Positions 7,743 through 16,115 of a DNA stretch of 64,000 nucleotides are shown here, piece after piece. The notes under the pieces were generated by a model that was given only the letters and a program-made list of their open reading frames with translations, did no database searches and was not told where the DNA came from. The stretch lies in the NCBI RefSeq assembly GCF_039822205.1, contig NZ_JBAGBW010000002.1, forward strand, positions 100,387 to 164,386. The letters run 5' to 3'. How positions within the stretch are numbered: the stretch's first letter is position 1; each line of letters starts with the position of its first letter. A program made the position numbers and the translations under genes. The stretch comes from Thermodesulfobium sp. 4217-1 (lineage in GTDB: Bacteria > Thermodesulfobiota > Thermodesulfobiia > Thermodesulfobiales > Thermodesulfobiaceae).

Positions 7743-10700
7743 TTAACCCTTCTTTGTCAAAAAATATGAGAAAAATGGAACATAAATAAGGCTTAAGAAC
7801 GTTCCAAAAATCAAGCCTCCAATGGCAACTACTGCAAGAGGCGATAGCCTCTCGAGCCCAATTGCCCACTGCATAGCTATTGGAATCATGCCAACTGCTG
7901 TTCCCAACGCGGTCATCATAACGGGTCTGGTTCTTATGTGGATACTTTGTAATACCGCTTCTTCTATACCATAACCATTGTCAAGATATGTTTTTATAAA
8001 ATCAATTATCAATATAGAATTCTTAACGATTATACCAGAAAGTAGAACAAAACCCATGATAGCTGGTAGACACATGGTTTTGTCAGCTATTAAGAGCGAC
8101 CATGCGCCTCCAATTATTGACAGAGGTATAGCTGCCATAATAGCAAGAGGATTGAGCCACGATCTAAATATTGGAACGAGTACCAGATAAAGAAGAATGA
8201 AGCCAACTAATATAGCTTTAAACATCCTTCCCATAGAGTCCATCATTGTGGTGATATCGCCAGTCTGTTTTAATTCTACATCAGAAGTTACTTTGCCCTT
8301 GTTATCTTTTATGGCTTTTTGGAGAGCTGGCGTAAAGCTTTCCATAATGTGGGTAACAGGAAAGGTAGAGCGATATCCCATTACGTCCTGAGTATACTTC
8401 ATTGCCTCCCTGGTAATAATCGTGGGTTCATAAATTGTGCTTAAAGTCCCAAAAGATTCAAGAGGGATAAAGCCCTTTGGAGTCTTTATCAAAAAACTCT
8501 TTAAACTGTTTACGTATTCTCTTGAAGATGTGGGCAGTATTACCTTTATCAAATATCCAGTTTCATTTGGAACGGTAAAGATTGATGCAGTGGCTCCCTG
8601 TATTCCAGCAGAGAGCTGAGATGCTACGTCATATGGAGTAGTTCCATAATATGCAGTTTTCAAGTGATCAATCTTAAATACGTATTCCAGGTTGTCCATA
8701 TCCCAGTTTTTTGAATAAGATTTTAAACCTTTGACGTTTTTCATGGCTTGCATAACGACATTGCCAGCTCTATTGACCGATTCTACACTGTCTCCATAGA
8801 TGGTAGTGTCCAGGGTGGCTTTTATAGACGATAAAGGGGTAGCGCCATAGTCAAACACGTCTGCATACTTTACATCTGGCAGGGTTCTAATATAATTTCT
8901 GATCTTATCTTCCAATTGCCAGATAGTTGCACTTCTTTTGAACCTGTTTACAAAGTGAATTGTCATAACGGCTACTTGAGGAGGGCCTGCTGAGACAGTC
9001 AGAACCCCTGGTTCTGAGCCTATGGCGTCTGACATCATTTCTACATCGCCAAGGGATTTTACGTATTTTTCTATTTTAAAAAGCGTTTGATTTACTTTTA
9101 AAATAGAAGTATTGCTGTCAAAGGTTACGTTCGCTTTTACAATGCCTGTATCCATTGGTGGCATAAGATCTCTGCCTATGGTAGGTATTATTATACCAAC
9201 GCTAAGCATTAAAAGAGGTATGAGAGGGAGGGTCAAGGGCATTCTCATTTTTTTGTTATCAATTAAAAATTTCACTGCGTTTACATAAAATTGTTTAAAT
9301 GGATTGAGCCAGTAGTCCATAATGTTATTAATTTTCGTCTCGAGTCTTGATTTTTTTGAGTTAGCTTTTAACATTTTTATGCTAAGAATTGGAATGAGCG
9401 TAATCGATACAAAATATGAAACTACTATTGCAATTAACAAAGTGCCCGCAAGGGGTATGAAGATCTGGGCAGGGTATCCACCTACAAACATTAGTGGCAA
9501 AAGCACCACGCTTGTGGCAAGGGTGCCCCCAAAGACTACAAGCATAACCTCTTTTGTACCATTTATAGCTGCGTCCAATGGAGATTCCTTCAGCTGGGTG
9601 AAATGTCTTTCGATATTTTCCAATATTACAATTGCGTCGTCTACCAGCATGCCAAGAGCTAAGATTACAGCAGTTAAGCTAACTGTGTTGAAGCCTATAT
9701 TTAGCACCCACATTATTGCTATGGTTGCAAGATATACAAACGGTATCGATATTGCGCTGATTAATGTAAGCCTTAAGTCGGCAAGAAATAAAAATATTAC
9801 AATTGCGGTGAATATTATCGCATCTCTTAATGCCTCTAACATGTTGTCATTGCTGAGCTGTACGAGCTCTTTTTGGGTGTCTGCTACTTGAATATTTAAT
9901 TGTGGAAATTGTGCTCTAAGCTTGGGCAATACGTCTTCCACCGCATTGATAGTCGTCATTACTGCTCCGCCATAAGGCCTTTGGACGGCAACAGCAATTG
10001 CCTGATGACCATCTCCGTGGTAGAAGGATGTAGGAGGAGAATAGTCATAATCTACGCTGGCTACGTCTTGTAACTTTACGCCAGGCGTTATTTGAAAATT
10101 TCTTATCATATCAAGATTGGTGGCTTCTGTAAGCACCTTAAAGGTATATTGTGAATTCGGGTTCATAATTATGCCAAGGGGGATATCTTTGTTTGATTTT
10201 TGTATAGTGTTTACGACATCTTGGACGCTGAGACCTAAGGATGCCAGCTTTGCATTGTCGAATCTTATCTCTATATTCTTTTCATACCCGCCGAAAACAT
10301 CAATGTTTGCTACCTTGCCAGTTCTTAATATTTCATCTTTTATCTGATTTTCGGCAATATATCTTACATCGGGCATTGACAGACTTGAACCCTCCTTTGG
10401 AGATATTGAGAGGGTAATTACAGGCTGAGAATAGGATGTAACTTCGTATATTTGTGGAGTTTGGATATCGTTTGGCAGTAGATTGGCTACCTTAGAAAGA
10501 CCGTTTTGGACGTCTGTCTTAGCTTCTCCGATATTTTTCCCATAGTTAAATTCTGCTGTGATAGTGCAAAATCCGTCGTTGGAGGTGGAGTATACCCTTC
10601 TGATGTTGCTAAGGGTATAGAGCTCTCTTTCTATAACTGCGCTTACGTGGTCTGCAACATACCTTGCAGAGGCTCCTGGCTCAACCACCACTACTGCTAT

Positions 10701-10826
10701 TTGAGGCCTATCAGCAGGCGGGAATAGATCTCTGGATATGTTAAAAAACCCTATCACGCCAAGAAGTGCGAATATTATAAGTATTGAAAATATAAAATGA
10801 GGTCTAGTAATATACCATTTCAGCAT
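7743..10826 (-). CDS. RND efflux pump inner-membrane subunit (AcrB/MdtB-like, HAE1 type)
   Basis: A 1027-residue proton-driven exporter of the resistance-nodulation-division superfamily, expected to work as a trimer with a periplasmic adaptor and an outer-membrane channel. It begins with helix 1 (HFIFSILIIFALLGVIGFF), followed by a large periplasmic loop to about 330, helices 2-6, a second periplasmic loop and helices 8-12. The proton-relay helix 4 carries LGMLVDDAIVILENIERH, with the adjacent aspartates typical of RND pumps. It lies 3 nt downstream of the adaptor gene. No TolC-type channel gene is in the window, so the outer-membrane partner must be elsewhere. Organic-substrate rather than metal efflux is inferred from general similarity. 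Confidence 0.92.
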   Translation of the reverse strand: MLKWYITRPHFIFSILIIFALLGVIGFFNISRDLFPPADRPQIAVVVVEPGASARYVADHVSAVIERELYTLSNIRRVYSTSNDGFCTITAEFNYGKNIGEAKTDVQNGLSKVANLLPNDIQTPQIYEVTSYSQPVITLSISPKEGSSLSMPDVRYIAENQIKDEILRTGKVANIDVFGGYEKNIEIRFDNAKLASLGLSVQDVVNTIQKSNKDIPLGIIMNPNSQYTFKVLTEATNLDMIRNFQITPGVKLQDVASVDYDYSPPTSFYHGDGHQAIAVAVQRPYGGAVMTTINAVEDVLPKLRAQFPQLNIQVADTQKELVQLSNDNMLEALRDAIIFTAIVIFLFLADLRLTLISAISIPFVYLATIAIMWVLNIGFNTVSLTAVILALGMLVDDAIVILENIERHFTQLKESPLDAAINGTKEVMLVVFGGTLATSVVLLPLMFVGGYPAQIFIPLAGTLLIAIVVSYFVSITLIPILSIKMLKANSKKSRLETKINNIMDYWLNPFKQFYVNAVKFLIDNKKMRMPLTLPLIPLLMLSVGIIIPTIGRDLMPPMDTGIVKANVTFDSNTSILKVNQTLFKIEKYVKSLGDVEMMSDAIGSEPGVLTVSAGPPQVAVMTIHFVNRFKRSATIWQLEDKIRNYIRTLPDVKYADVFDYGATPLSSIKATLDTTIYGDSVESVNRAGNVVMQAMKNVKGLKSYSKNWDMDNLEYVFKIDHLKTAYYGTTPYDVASQLSAGIQGATASIFTVPNETGYLIKVILPTSSREYVNSLKSFLIKTPKGFIPLESFGTLSTIYEPTIITREAMKYTQDVMGYRSTFPVTHIMESFTPALQKAIKDNKGKVTSDVELKQTGDITTMMDSMGRMFKAILVGFILLYLVLVPIFRSWLNPLAIMAAIPLSIIGGAWSLLIADKTMCLPAIMGFVLLSGIIVKNSILIIDFIKTYLDNGYGIEEAVLQSIHIRTRPVMMTALGTAVGMIPIAMQWAIGLERLSPLAVVAIGGLIFGTFLSLIYVPFFSYFLTKKG

Positions 10827-10829
10827 ATT

Positions 10830-12032
10830 CTACTCTTTTACCACTTCGAGAGGTTGGTTTTCATAGATTCTTAAGAGAAGTGAATTCTCTCCTGTGACCA
10901 CTTCTGAGTTGTCTGTAAGGGCGCCGTTTACACAACTTTCTTTATCGTTTTGGGCAAGTACATTTACGTCTACAAATTTCGCACGATTTTTGTCTGTGAT
11001 TACTATTACGTAGGTTCTCCCATTCGACTTTACAATTGAATCATTTGGCACTATAAAGCCTTGAGCGCTTCCTGTATAGATATATGTGTCAACCATTGTG
11101 TGGGCAGGAAGGTTGAATGGGTTGTTGTTTAGTTTAAGCTTTATCATATTAAGATTGTTGTCAGAGCTTGAGAGTATTGCATCTACTACTGCCTGAGCAG
11201 TTTTACCATTGTAGGATAGGGTTTCGGTATCGCCCGTCTTAACATTTCTTGAAATATCTACAGGTACATTTACGTATACCAGAGAGCTTTCTCCTCCAGT
11301 AATTTCTAATATAGGCTTCCCTTGTACTACAGTATCGCCTTCATTAAAATATTTTTTTACCAAAAAACCGTTGAAGGGCGAGGTAATTACGCTGTAAGTA
11401 AGGGAGTCTTCAAGAGATGAAATCTGGGAGTCGACACTTTTTATGCTTTCCTGGATACTCTGAAGGTGACTTACTGCAGTCTTTTGGTTAGCTTCGGCCG
11501 CTTTATAGTTATTTTCCATTGTTTCAAGCTCTACCTTTGGGACTGCTTCTACTTTATATAAATATTGATATCTTTCGAGGTTATTCTTTGCGTTTGCAAA
11601 CTGGGTGTTTGCAGCCTCTATTTCTGAATATGCACCACTTAATGTGCTCTCAAGAGATCTTTTGTTATATACAAGGGATTGGATATTTGATTGGATATCT
11701 TTTGAGTCTAATTTTGCAACTACCTGGCCAATTTTTACTGGAGTGCCCTCACTGGCTATGTAGTCGAGCTTTGCGCTTACTTTGGCAGTAACAAGAGCGT
11801 CGTTTTCTGGCCTAAAATCGCCAAGGTACTTTTGAGAAGCCTTCAGGGTGCCAGATTTTACTACGGCTACGTTCACAACAACAGAATATGGCTTTGCTGG
11901 AGGAGTGAGCATAACTTCTATTTTTTTCTTTACAAAGAAGAATAAGGCTATTAATACTACAATTAAAACGGTAAGGACAATCTTGCCTTTCTTGGTTTTT
12001 GGAAGCCTTTTTTTAATATCAATCTTATTCAT
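10830..12032 (-). CDS. RND efflux periplasmic adaptor (membrane fusion protein)
   Basis: A 400-residue HlyD/AcrA-type adaptor linking the RND pump to an outer-membrane channel. One N-terminal membrane anchor (IVLTVLIVVLIALFFFV) follows a basic cytoplasmic stretch. Then come a lipoyl/barrel-sandwich half (GTPVKIGQVVAKLDS), an alpha-helical hairpin rich in Ala, Gln and Asn at about 120-215, the second lipoyl half (SPFNGFLVKKYFNEGDTV) and a beta-barrel to the C-terminus. There is no lipobox Cys, so anchoring is by the helix. It is the first gene of the pump operon; a promoter candidate lies upstream. Confidence 0.9.
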   Translation of the reverse strand: MNKIDIKKRLPKTKKGKIVLTVLIVVLIALFFFVKKKIEVMLTPPAKPYSVVVNVAVVKSGTLKASQKYLGDFRPENDALVTAKVSAKLDYIASEGTPVKIGQVVAKLDSKDIQSNIQSLVYNKRSLESTLSGAYSEIEAANTQFANAKNNLERYQYLYKVEAVPKVELETMENNYKAAEANQKTAVSHLQSIQESIKSVDSQISSLEDSLTYSVITSPFNGFLVKKYFNEGDTVVQGKPILEITGGESSLVYVNVPVDISRNVKTGDTETLSYNGKTAQAVVDAILSSSDNNLNMIKLKLNNNPFNLPAHTMVDTYIYTGSAQGFIVPNDSIVKSNGRTYVIVITDKNRAKFVDVNVLAQNDKESCVNGALTDNSEVVTGENSLLLRIYENQPLEVVKE

Positions 12033-12081
12033 CCGTTTACTCCCTTAAAAGTTTATAAATTTATTTAAACATTATTAGGTA

Positions 12082-12110
12082 ATAATATCATATATTTATA
12101 TAAAATTCAA
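12082..12110 (-). promoter_or_regulatory. Candidate promoter of the RND efflux operon
   Basis: Minus strand: TTGAAT (rc of 12105-12110), 17-nt spacer, TATTAT (rc of 12082-12087), about 50 nt upstream of the adaptor start. Both boxes are near consensus, but the region is very AT-rich, so chance matches are possible. Confidence 0.4.
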
Positions 12111-12136
12111 AAAGCTTAACTAAAGATAAAGTTAAG
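12106..12136 (-). terminator. Rho-independent terminator after mscS
   Basis: Read on the minus strand: stem CTTAACT, 8-nt loop, AGTTAAG (12136-12115), followed by CTTTTTG. It lies about 75 nt after the mscS stop codon. The stem is short (7 bp) and AT-rich, so strength is uncertain. Confidence 0.5.
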
Positions 12137-12211
12137 AATCGTGACAAGGTTAAATTCTATTATAACAACAAAATAATAAGTTAGTCTTTTCAGAATAAAT
12201 TAAAAATAAAG

Positions 12212-13246
12212 CTAATTGTTGAGGTTCTTAGAATTTTCTAAGATAATATTTTGAATCGGATATGGTATTTCTATTCTATTTTCATTGTAGAACTTATGGA
12301 TTGACTTGATCAGTTTGTGTAATACTATAAATTGATCGGGATAAGATTCTACTCTGAGATATATGGAAAAAGTAATGCAAGAATTATCAAATTTTTGATA
12401 TCTTAGTATTGGGTCAACATCCTTAACACACCCATGTGTATTTTGAACAAAGTTTTTAAGAAAATTTATTGTTTTTTCTTCTGTGTCATCAAGATCGCTG
12501 TCATATGAAATGCCTATTTGCAAGCTAACGCTAAAATTTTCTTCTGGAAAAGAATAGTTTGTGATTATTGAGGTAGAAATTTTTGAATTTGGTATTATTA
12601 TCATATTATTATCAGGAGTTAAAAGAGTGGTATTTCTCCAATTTATATCTGTAACCTTGCCTCTTTGACCATTTTCAAGAATTATTGTATTTCCTGGCTG
12701 AATCTTTTTCGATGCCAGAATATGAATGCCTGCAAAAAAATTAGATAGAGTATCCTGAAGCGCAAGGGAAACCGCTAGGCCGCCCACTCCAAAAGTTGTG
12801 AGTATTGGCACGTCTGAAATTCCAATTCCTTCAAGGATTACCAATATGCCCAAGAATATGACAGCTATAAATATTACGTTCGATATAATGCTGGTAGCAG
12901 GCAAGACACTGTCGTTTTTAGAAAAATAGTGAACGATAATCTTTGAAGATGTTCTGGCTATGAACAGAAAAACTATAAATATTTCCAGTGAAGTAAAAAT
13001 TTTGTTTATTAGAAAAGAGTGTTGGTAGGTAAAAGGGTAATTATAAAGTGCTATATGCAAGCCTATAGCAATAAAAAATATTGAAAAAATCCAATTGAAA
13101 GATTTGATTGTAATTTTTAACAAATAGTTTTTAGCAAGTTTTGTCCTTAACAGTCTTACCAATATAACTTTTTCTGTAAGCAATCCAAATAGGGCAAAGA
13201 TAACAAAGAGAACAATTGGTTTAATTAGACTGCCAAAAAAGTTTAT
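12212..13246 (-). CDS. MscS-family small-conductance mechanosensitive channel, non-standard start
   Basis: Predicted tension-gated channel that releases solutes on osmotic downshock. The core MscS domain is clear: a pore-lining helix with GGLAVSLALQDTLSNFFAG and a beta domain with TVILENGQRGKVTDINWR-like sequence (here NTIILENGQRGKVTDINWR) at about 190-215. The first conventional start is TTG at 13183 and lacks a ribosome site. The frame continues upstream as a hydrophobic helix (KPIVLFVIFALFGLL), and AAAGGAGG at 13255-13262 is positioned for ATA at 13246 (gap 8 nt) or ATC at 13249 (gap 5 nt). The listed end uses ATA, giving 344 residues with the usual N-terminal helix. It is divergent from the TPR gene. 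Confidence 0.78.
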   Translation of the reverse strand: MNFFGSLIKPIVLFVIFALFGLLTEKVILVRLLRTKLAKNYLLKITIKSFNWIFSIFFIAIGLHIALYNYPFTYQHSFLINKIFTSLEIFIVFLFIARTSSKIIVHYFSKNDSVLPATSIISNVIFIAVIFLGILVILEGIGISDVPILTTFGVGGLAVSLALQDTLSNFFAGIHILASKKIQPGNTIILENGQRGKVTDINWRNTTLLTPDNNMIIIPNSKISTSIITNYSFPEENFSVSLQIGISYDSDLDDTEEKTINFLKNFVQNTHGCVKDVDPILRYQKFDNSCITFSIYLRVESYPDQFIVLHKLIKSIHKFYNENRIEIPYPIQNIILENSKNLNN

Positions 13247-13374
13247 GATAATTGCCTCCTTTTAAATTTTGTCTCAATTATATCAATTATCGCATTTGAG
13301 TGCCAACTGAATTGTTTTATTGTTTCTTGTTTTCAATTTCGTACTAAAAGGGCTCTTAATGTTATAAAATAAAT

Positions 13375-14415
13375 ATGATGATTATAAAAAAATTTCTAAT
13401 AATTTTATTTTTGCTGCTTATTACTGCAGTGTCTTATGCTGCTGGGTTAGATGAAGTTTATAATCAGGCAAAAGAAAAATTGCAGGCTAACGATGCATTG
13501 GGGTGTTCGATTGAGCTTACAAAGGCGCTTATGCAGATGGACGAAAACAACCCCTTACGCGACAAGTTTCTGACTTTGAGAGGAAAGTGTTTTTACGTTG
13601 ACGCAGATACGGCTGAGGCGTCAAAAGATTTCAATGAAGCCATCTTGTTAAACCCTAAAAATAGTGACGCTTATTATGGTTTGGCGAAGATTAAGGAAAA
13701 TTCTGGCGATATGGATGCTGCTATAGACCTTTATACGAAAGCAATAGAGGCAAATAATCAAGATTCACAAATATATTTTGGCAGGGCGATTGATTATTAT
13801 TTGGAGAAGAAATACGATCTGTCTTTGCAAGACGTTGATAGCGCCATTAAATTAGAACCAAAACTGGAATACTTTCTATTTAAGGCTTCATTGGAACAAA
13901 ATAGTGATAAAATTGATGATGCACTGTCTACTATCAATGTTGCCTATACATTGTTTCCTAATTCGATTCAAGTTCTTGAATTTAGATCAAGTCTTGAATT
14001 TGAGAAAGGAGATTATAAAAGTGCTCTGGCAGACGCCAACAAAGCATTAGAAACTGATAGCAAAAAGTCTGACCTTTATTTTCTTAAGGGAAATATACTC
14101 TATAGCTTAAACGATTTTCAAGGTTCTATGGAAGCCCTAAATCTTGCTATATCTCTCGATCCAAATCAGAGCGATTATTATGCTATGAGAGCAAAAGTTG
14201 AAGACTCTATGAAACAGCAGAAAAAGGCGTTAGATGATGTCGATATAGCTTTATCTATTTCACAAAACAAGTATTATTACTTTCAAAAGGCATACTATGA
14301 ATATGAGCTTAGCAGATATAAGGATGCAAAAAAGGATATTGACGCAGCTCTTTCGTTAGATCCAGACAACCAGTCTTTTAAGGGTTTGCAAGAGGCAATA
14401 ACAAAGAAATTGTAG
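13375..14415 (+). CDS. Secreted TPR-repeat protein
   Basis: A 346-residue protein with a signal peptide (MMIIKKFLIILFLLLITAVS, cleavage near SYA-A) and about eight to nine tetratricopeptide repeats filling the rest. Repeat landmarks are visible roughly every 34 residues: DFNEAILLNPKNSDAYYGLA, LYTKAIEANNQDSQIYFGRA and ALNLAISLDPNQSDYYAMRA. TPR arrays are protein-binding scaffolds; no catalytic domain is attached. It is followed 42 nt later by the MORN-repeat gene on the same strand, so the two may be co-expressed. Function beyond periplasmic protein interaction is not inferable. Confidence 0.85.
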   Translation: MMIIKKFLIILFLLLITAVSYAAGLDEVYNQAKEKLQANDALGCSIELTKALMQMDENNPLRDKFLTLRGKCFYVDADTAEASKDFNEAILLNPKNSDAYYGLAKIKENSGDMDAAIDLYTKAIEANNQDSQIYFGRAIDYYLEKKYDLSLQDVDSAIKLEPKLEYFLFKASLEQNSDKIDDALSTINVAYTLFPNSIQVLEFRSSLEFEKGDYKSALADANKALETDSKKSDLYFLKGNILYSLNDFQGSMEALNLAISLDPNQSDYYAMRAKVEDSMKQQKKALDDVDIALSISQNKYYYFQKAYYEYELSRYKDAKKDIDAALSLDPDNQSFKGLQEAITKKL

Positions 14416-14457
14416 ATAAAAATAATAATTATGAATCGCTTGTTATGGAGGTAAAAT

Positions 14458-15999
14458 GTGGGTATTTTTGATCCGATTGCCCGAGTCTTTAATAAAAAGA
14501 AAGATAAAATTGAAAACCAGGAAAAAATAGATCCTTGGAAGTATTTCGAGGATGGTTCAAAATATAAGGGAGACTTACTAAATAGCATACCTAATGGATT
14601 TGGCATTCTTATAGAGCCAAATGGCAATAGATATGAAGGTGAGTTCAAGGATGGAAAGATAAACGGTAAGGGGAGGGCCTTCTATGAAGGAGAGGGGTCA
14701 TATGAAGGCGAGTTCAAAGACGGCCTAAGAAATGGCAATGGTGTTTTCAGATTTTTGGACTCCAGTCCTTTGGCTGGCGTCAAGCTGGAAGGCAGATGGG
14801 AAGACGACGAAATGGTTCAAGGGAAAGAATTCTGGCTTGATGGTAGGACATATGAAGGTTCGTGGAAGCGTGGCAAAAAATTCGGTAGGGGAGTCTTTAG
14901 GTGGCCCAATGGGAGCATTTACGAAGGAGAATATAAAGACGACCATTTTTGCGGGAGGGGGATATATATATGGTCAAATGGCGATAAATATGAAGGAGAA
15001 TGGAAAGAAGACAAGTGGGAAGGTCAGGGAGTATTTACCTCATCGACTGGCGATAGGTATGAGGGGTATTTCAAAGATGGAATGAAAAATGGATATGGGA
15101 CTATGTACTACCATAATGCAACTAAATATGAAGGTTTATGGAAGAATGATTTATATGAAGGCAGGGGCAAGTTTTATTATAAAAATGGCGATAAATATGA
15201 AGGAGAGTGGAAAGAGAGCAAAAGATGCGGCGCGGGGAAGCTATTTTATTCGAGCGGCATTGTTTTTGAAGGACAATTTGACTCTGACAAGATTGTAGGT
15301 GGCGGCATTGTTTACTTTGATGGCAAAGCCTATGAGGTTGAATTTGTAAATGGTAGGTTTGTCGGTAAGGAGACAATTTTTTGGCCTGATGGAAGGGTTT
15401 ATTTCGGTGAGATAAAAGACAATATGATGCACGGTAAGGGTTCATTTCAGTGGACCAATAAGAGTAAATTTATTGGAGAATTTAGAGATGATCAATTTTA
15501 TGGCAAGGGAAAGATGATCTTATCCGATGGTTTAGAATGCGATGGCGAATGGAGGGATGGGAAGTTCTATAGTACTATAATTTTGAAAAATTTAGATGGA
15601 AGAAAATATGAAGGCGTATTCGAAGAAGGCGAGTTTAAAGGAAATGGTGTCCTAACATGGCCAAATGGGGATAGATATGAGGGCGAGTGTAAAGATGGTA
15701 AAAGGCACGGCAAAGGTAAGTTTGTAACCAATAGGGGAGATGTCTACGACGGAGAATGGAAATTCGATAAGAGACACGGTTTTGGAGAATTTTTTGCTAC
15801 TAACAAAAACCATTATGTAGGCGAATGGGACTCAGATTTTTGGCACGGCAAAGGTGTCTTAGAGCATTCAAACGGCGATAGATATGATGGCGAATGGGAC
15901 AAGTCAAAAAGACACGGTTTTGGTACAATGGTCTACGCTAATGGCAAAATTGATAAGGGATATTGGTTTGACGGAGTTTTTAAGGGTTCAAAAAAATAA
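14458..15999 (+). CDS. MORN-repeat protein with about 20 repeats
   Basis: Almost the whole 513-residue protein from about residue 38 is tandem MORN repeats of roughly 23 residues, with a YEGEWKDGKRHGKGxF-type consensus; I count about 20 plus a degenerate last one. Repeats near 270-320 and 370 are the most diverged. There is no signal peptide or membrane helix; the N-terminus (MGIFDPIARVFNKKKDK) is basic and amphipathic. Start GTG at 14458 with GGAGG 6 nt upstream. MORN arrays form elongated beta structures that bind membranes or proteins. Bacterial examples are common but rarely characterised, and no linked kinase or lipase domain is seen here. Confidence 0.88.
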   Translation: MGIFDPIARVFNKKKDKIENQEKIDPWKYFEDGSKYKGDLLNSIPNGFGILIEPNGNRYEGEFKDGKINGKGRAFYEGEGSYEGEFKDGLRNGNGVFRFLDSSPLAGVKLEGRWEDDEMVQGKEFWLDGRTYEGSWKRGKKFGRGVFRWPNGSIYEGEYKDDHFCGRGIYIWSNGDKYEGEWKEDKWEGQGVFTSSTGDRYEGYFKDGMKNGYGTMYYHNATKYEGLWKNDLYEGRGKFYYKNGDKYEGEWKESKRCGAGKLFYSSGIVFEGQFDSDKIVGGGIVYFDGKAYEVEFVNGRFVGKETIFWPDGRVYFGEIKDNMMHGKGSFQWTNKSKFIGEFRDDQFYGKGKMILSDGLECDGEWRDGKFYSTIILKNLDGRKYEGVFEEGEFKGNGVLTWPNGDRYEGECKDGKRHGKGKFVTNRGDVYDGEWKFDKRHGFGEFFATNKNHYVGEWDSDFWHGKGVLEHSNGDRYDGEWDKSKRHGFGTMVYANGKIDKGYWFDGVFKGSKK

Positions 16000-16115
16000 T
16001 TTAAAGTTGTCTAATATTAATTTCTGACTTAGCCAAAAGCATAGCGCAAGTTTTTAAATTTTGAGGGTTTAAAAATTTTGTTTTTTTTGTTATTATCTTA
16101 TAAGAGGTGATTTTA

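Noticed and set aside
9322-9891. 189-residue plus-strand ORF opposite the RND pump
   Set aside because: Antisense shadow of conserved pump sequence; no ribosome site and no recognisable motif.
16020-16100. AT-only hairpin TTTTTAAA...TTTAAAAA before a T-rich stretch after the MORN gene
   Set aside because: Could be a terminator, but an all-AT stem of 8 bp in such AT-rich DNA is too weak to call.
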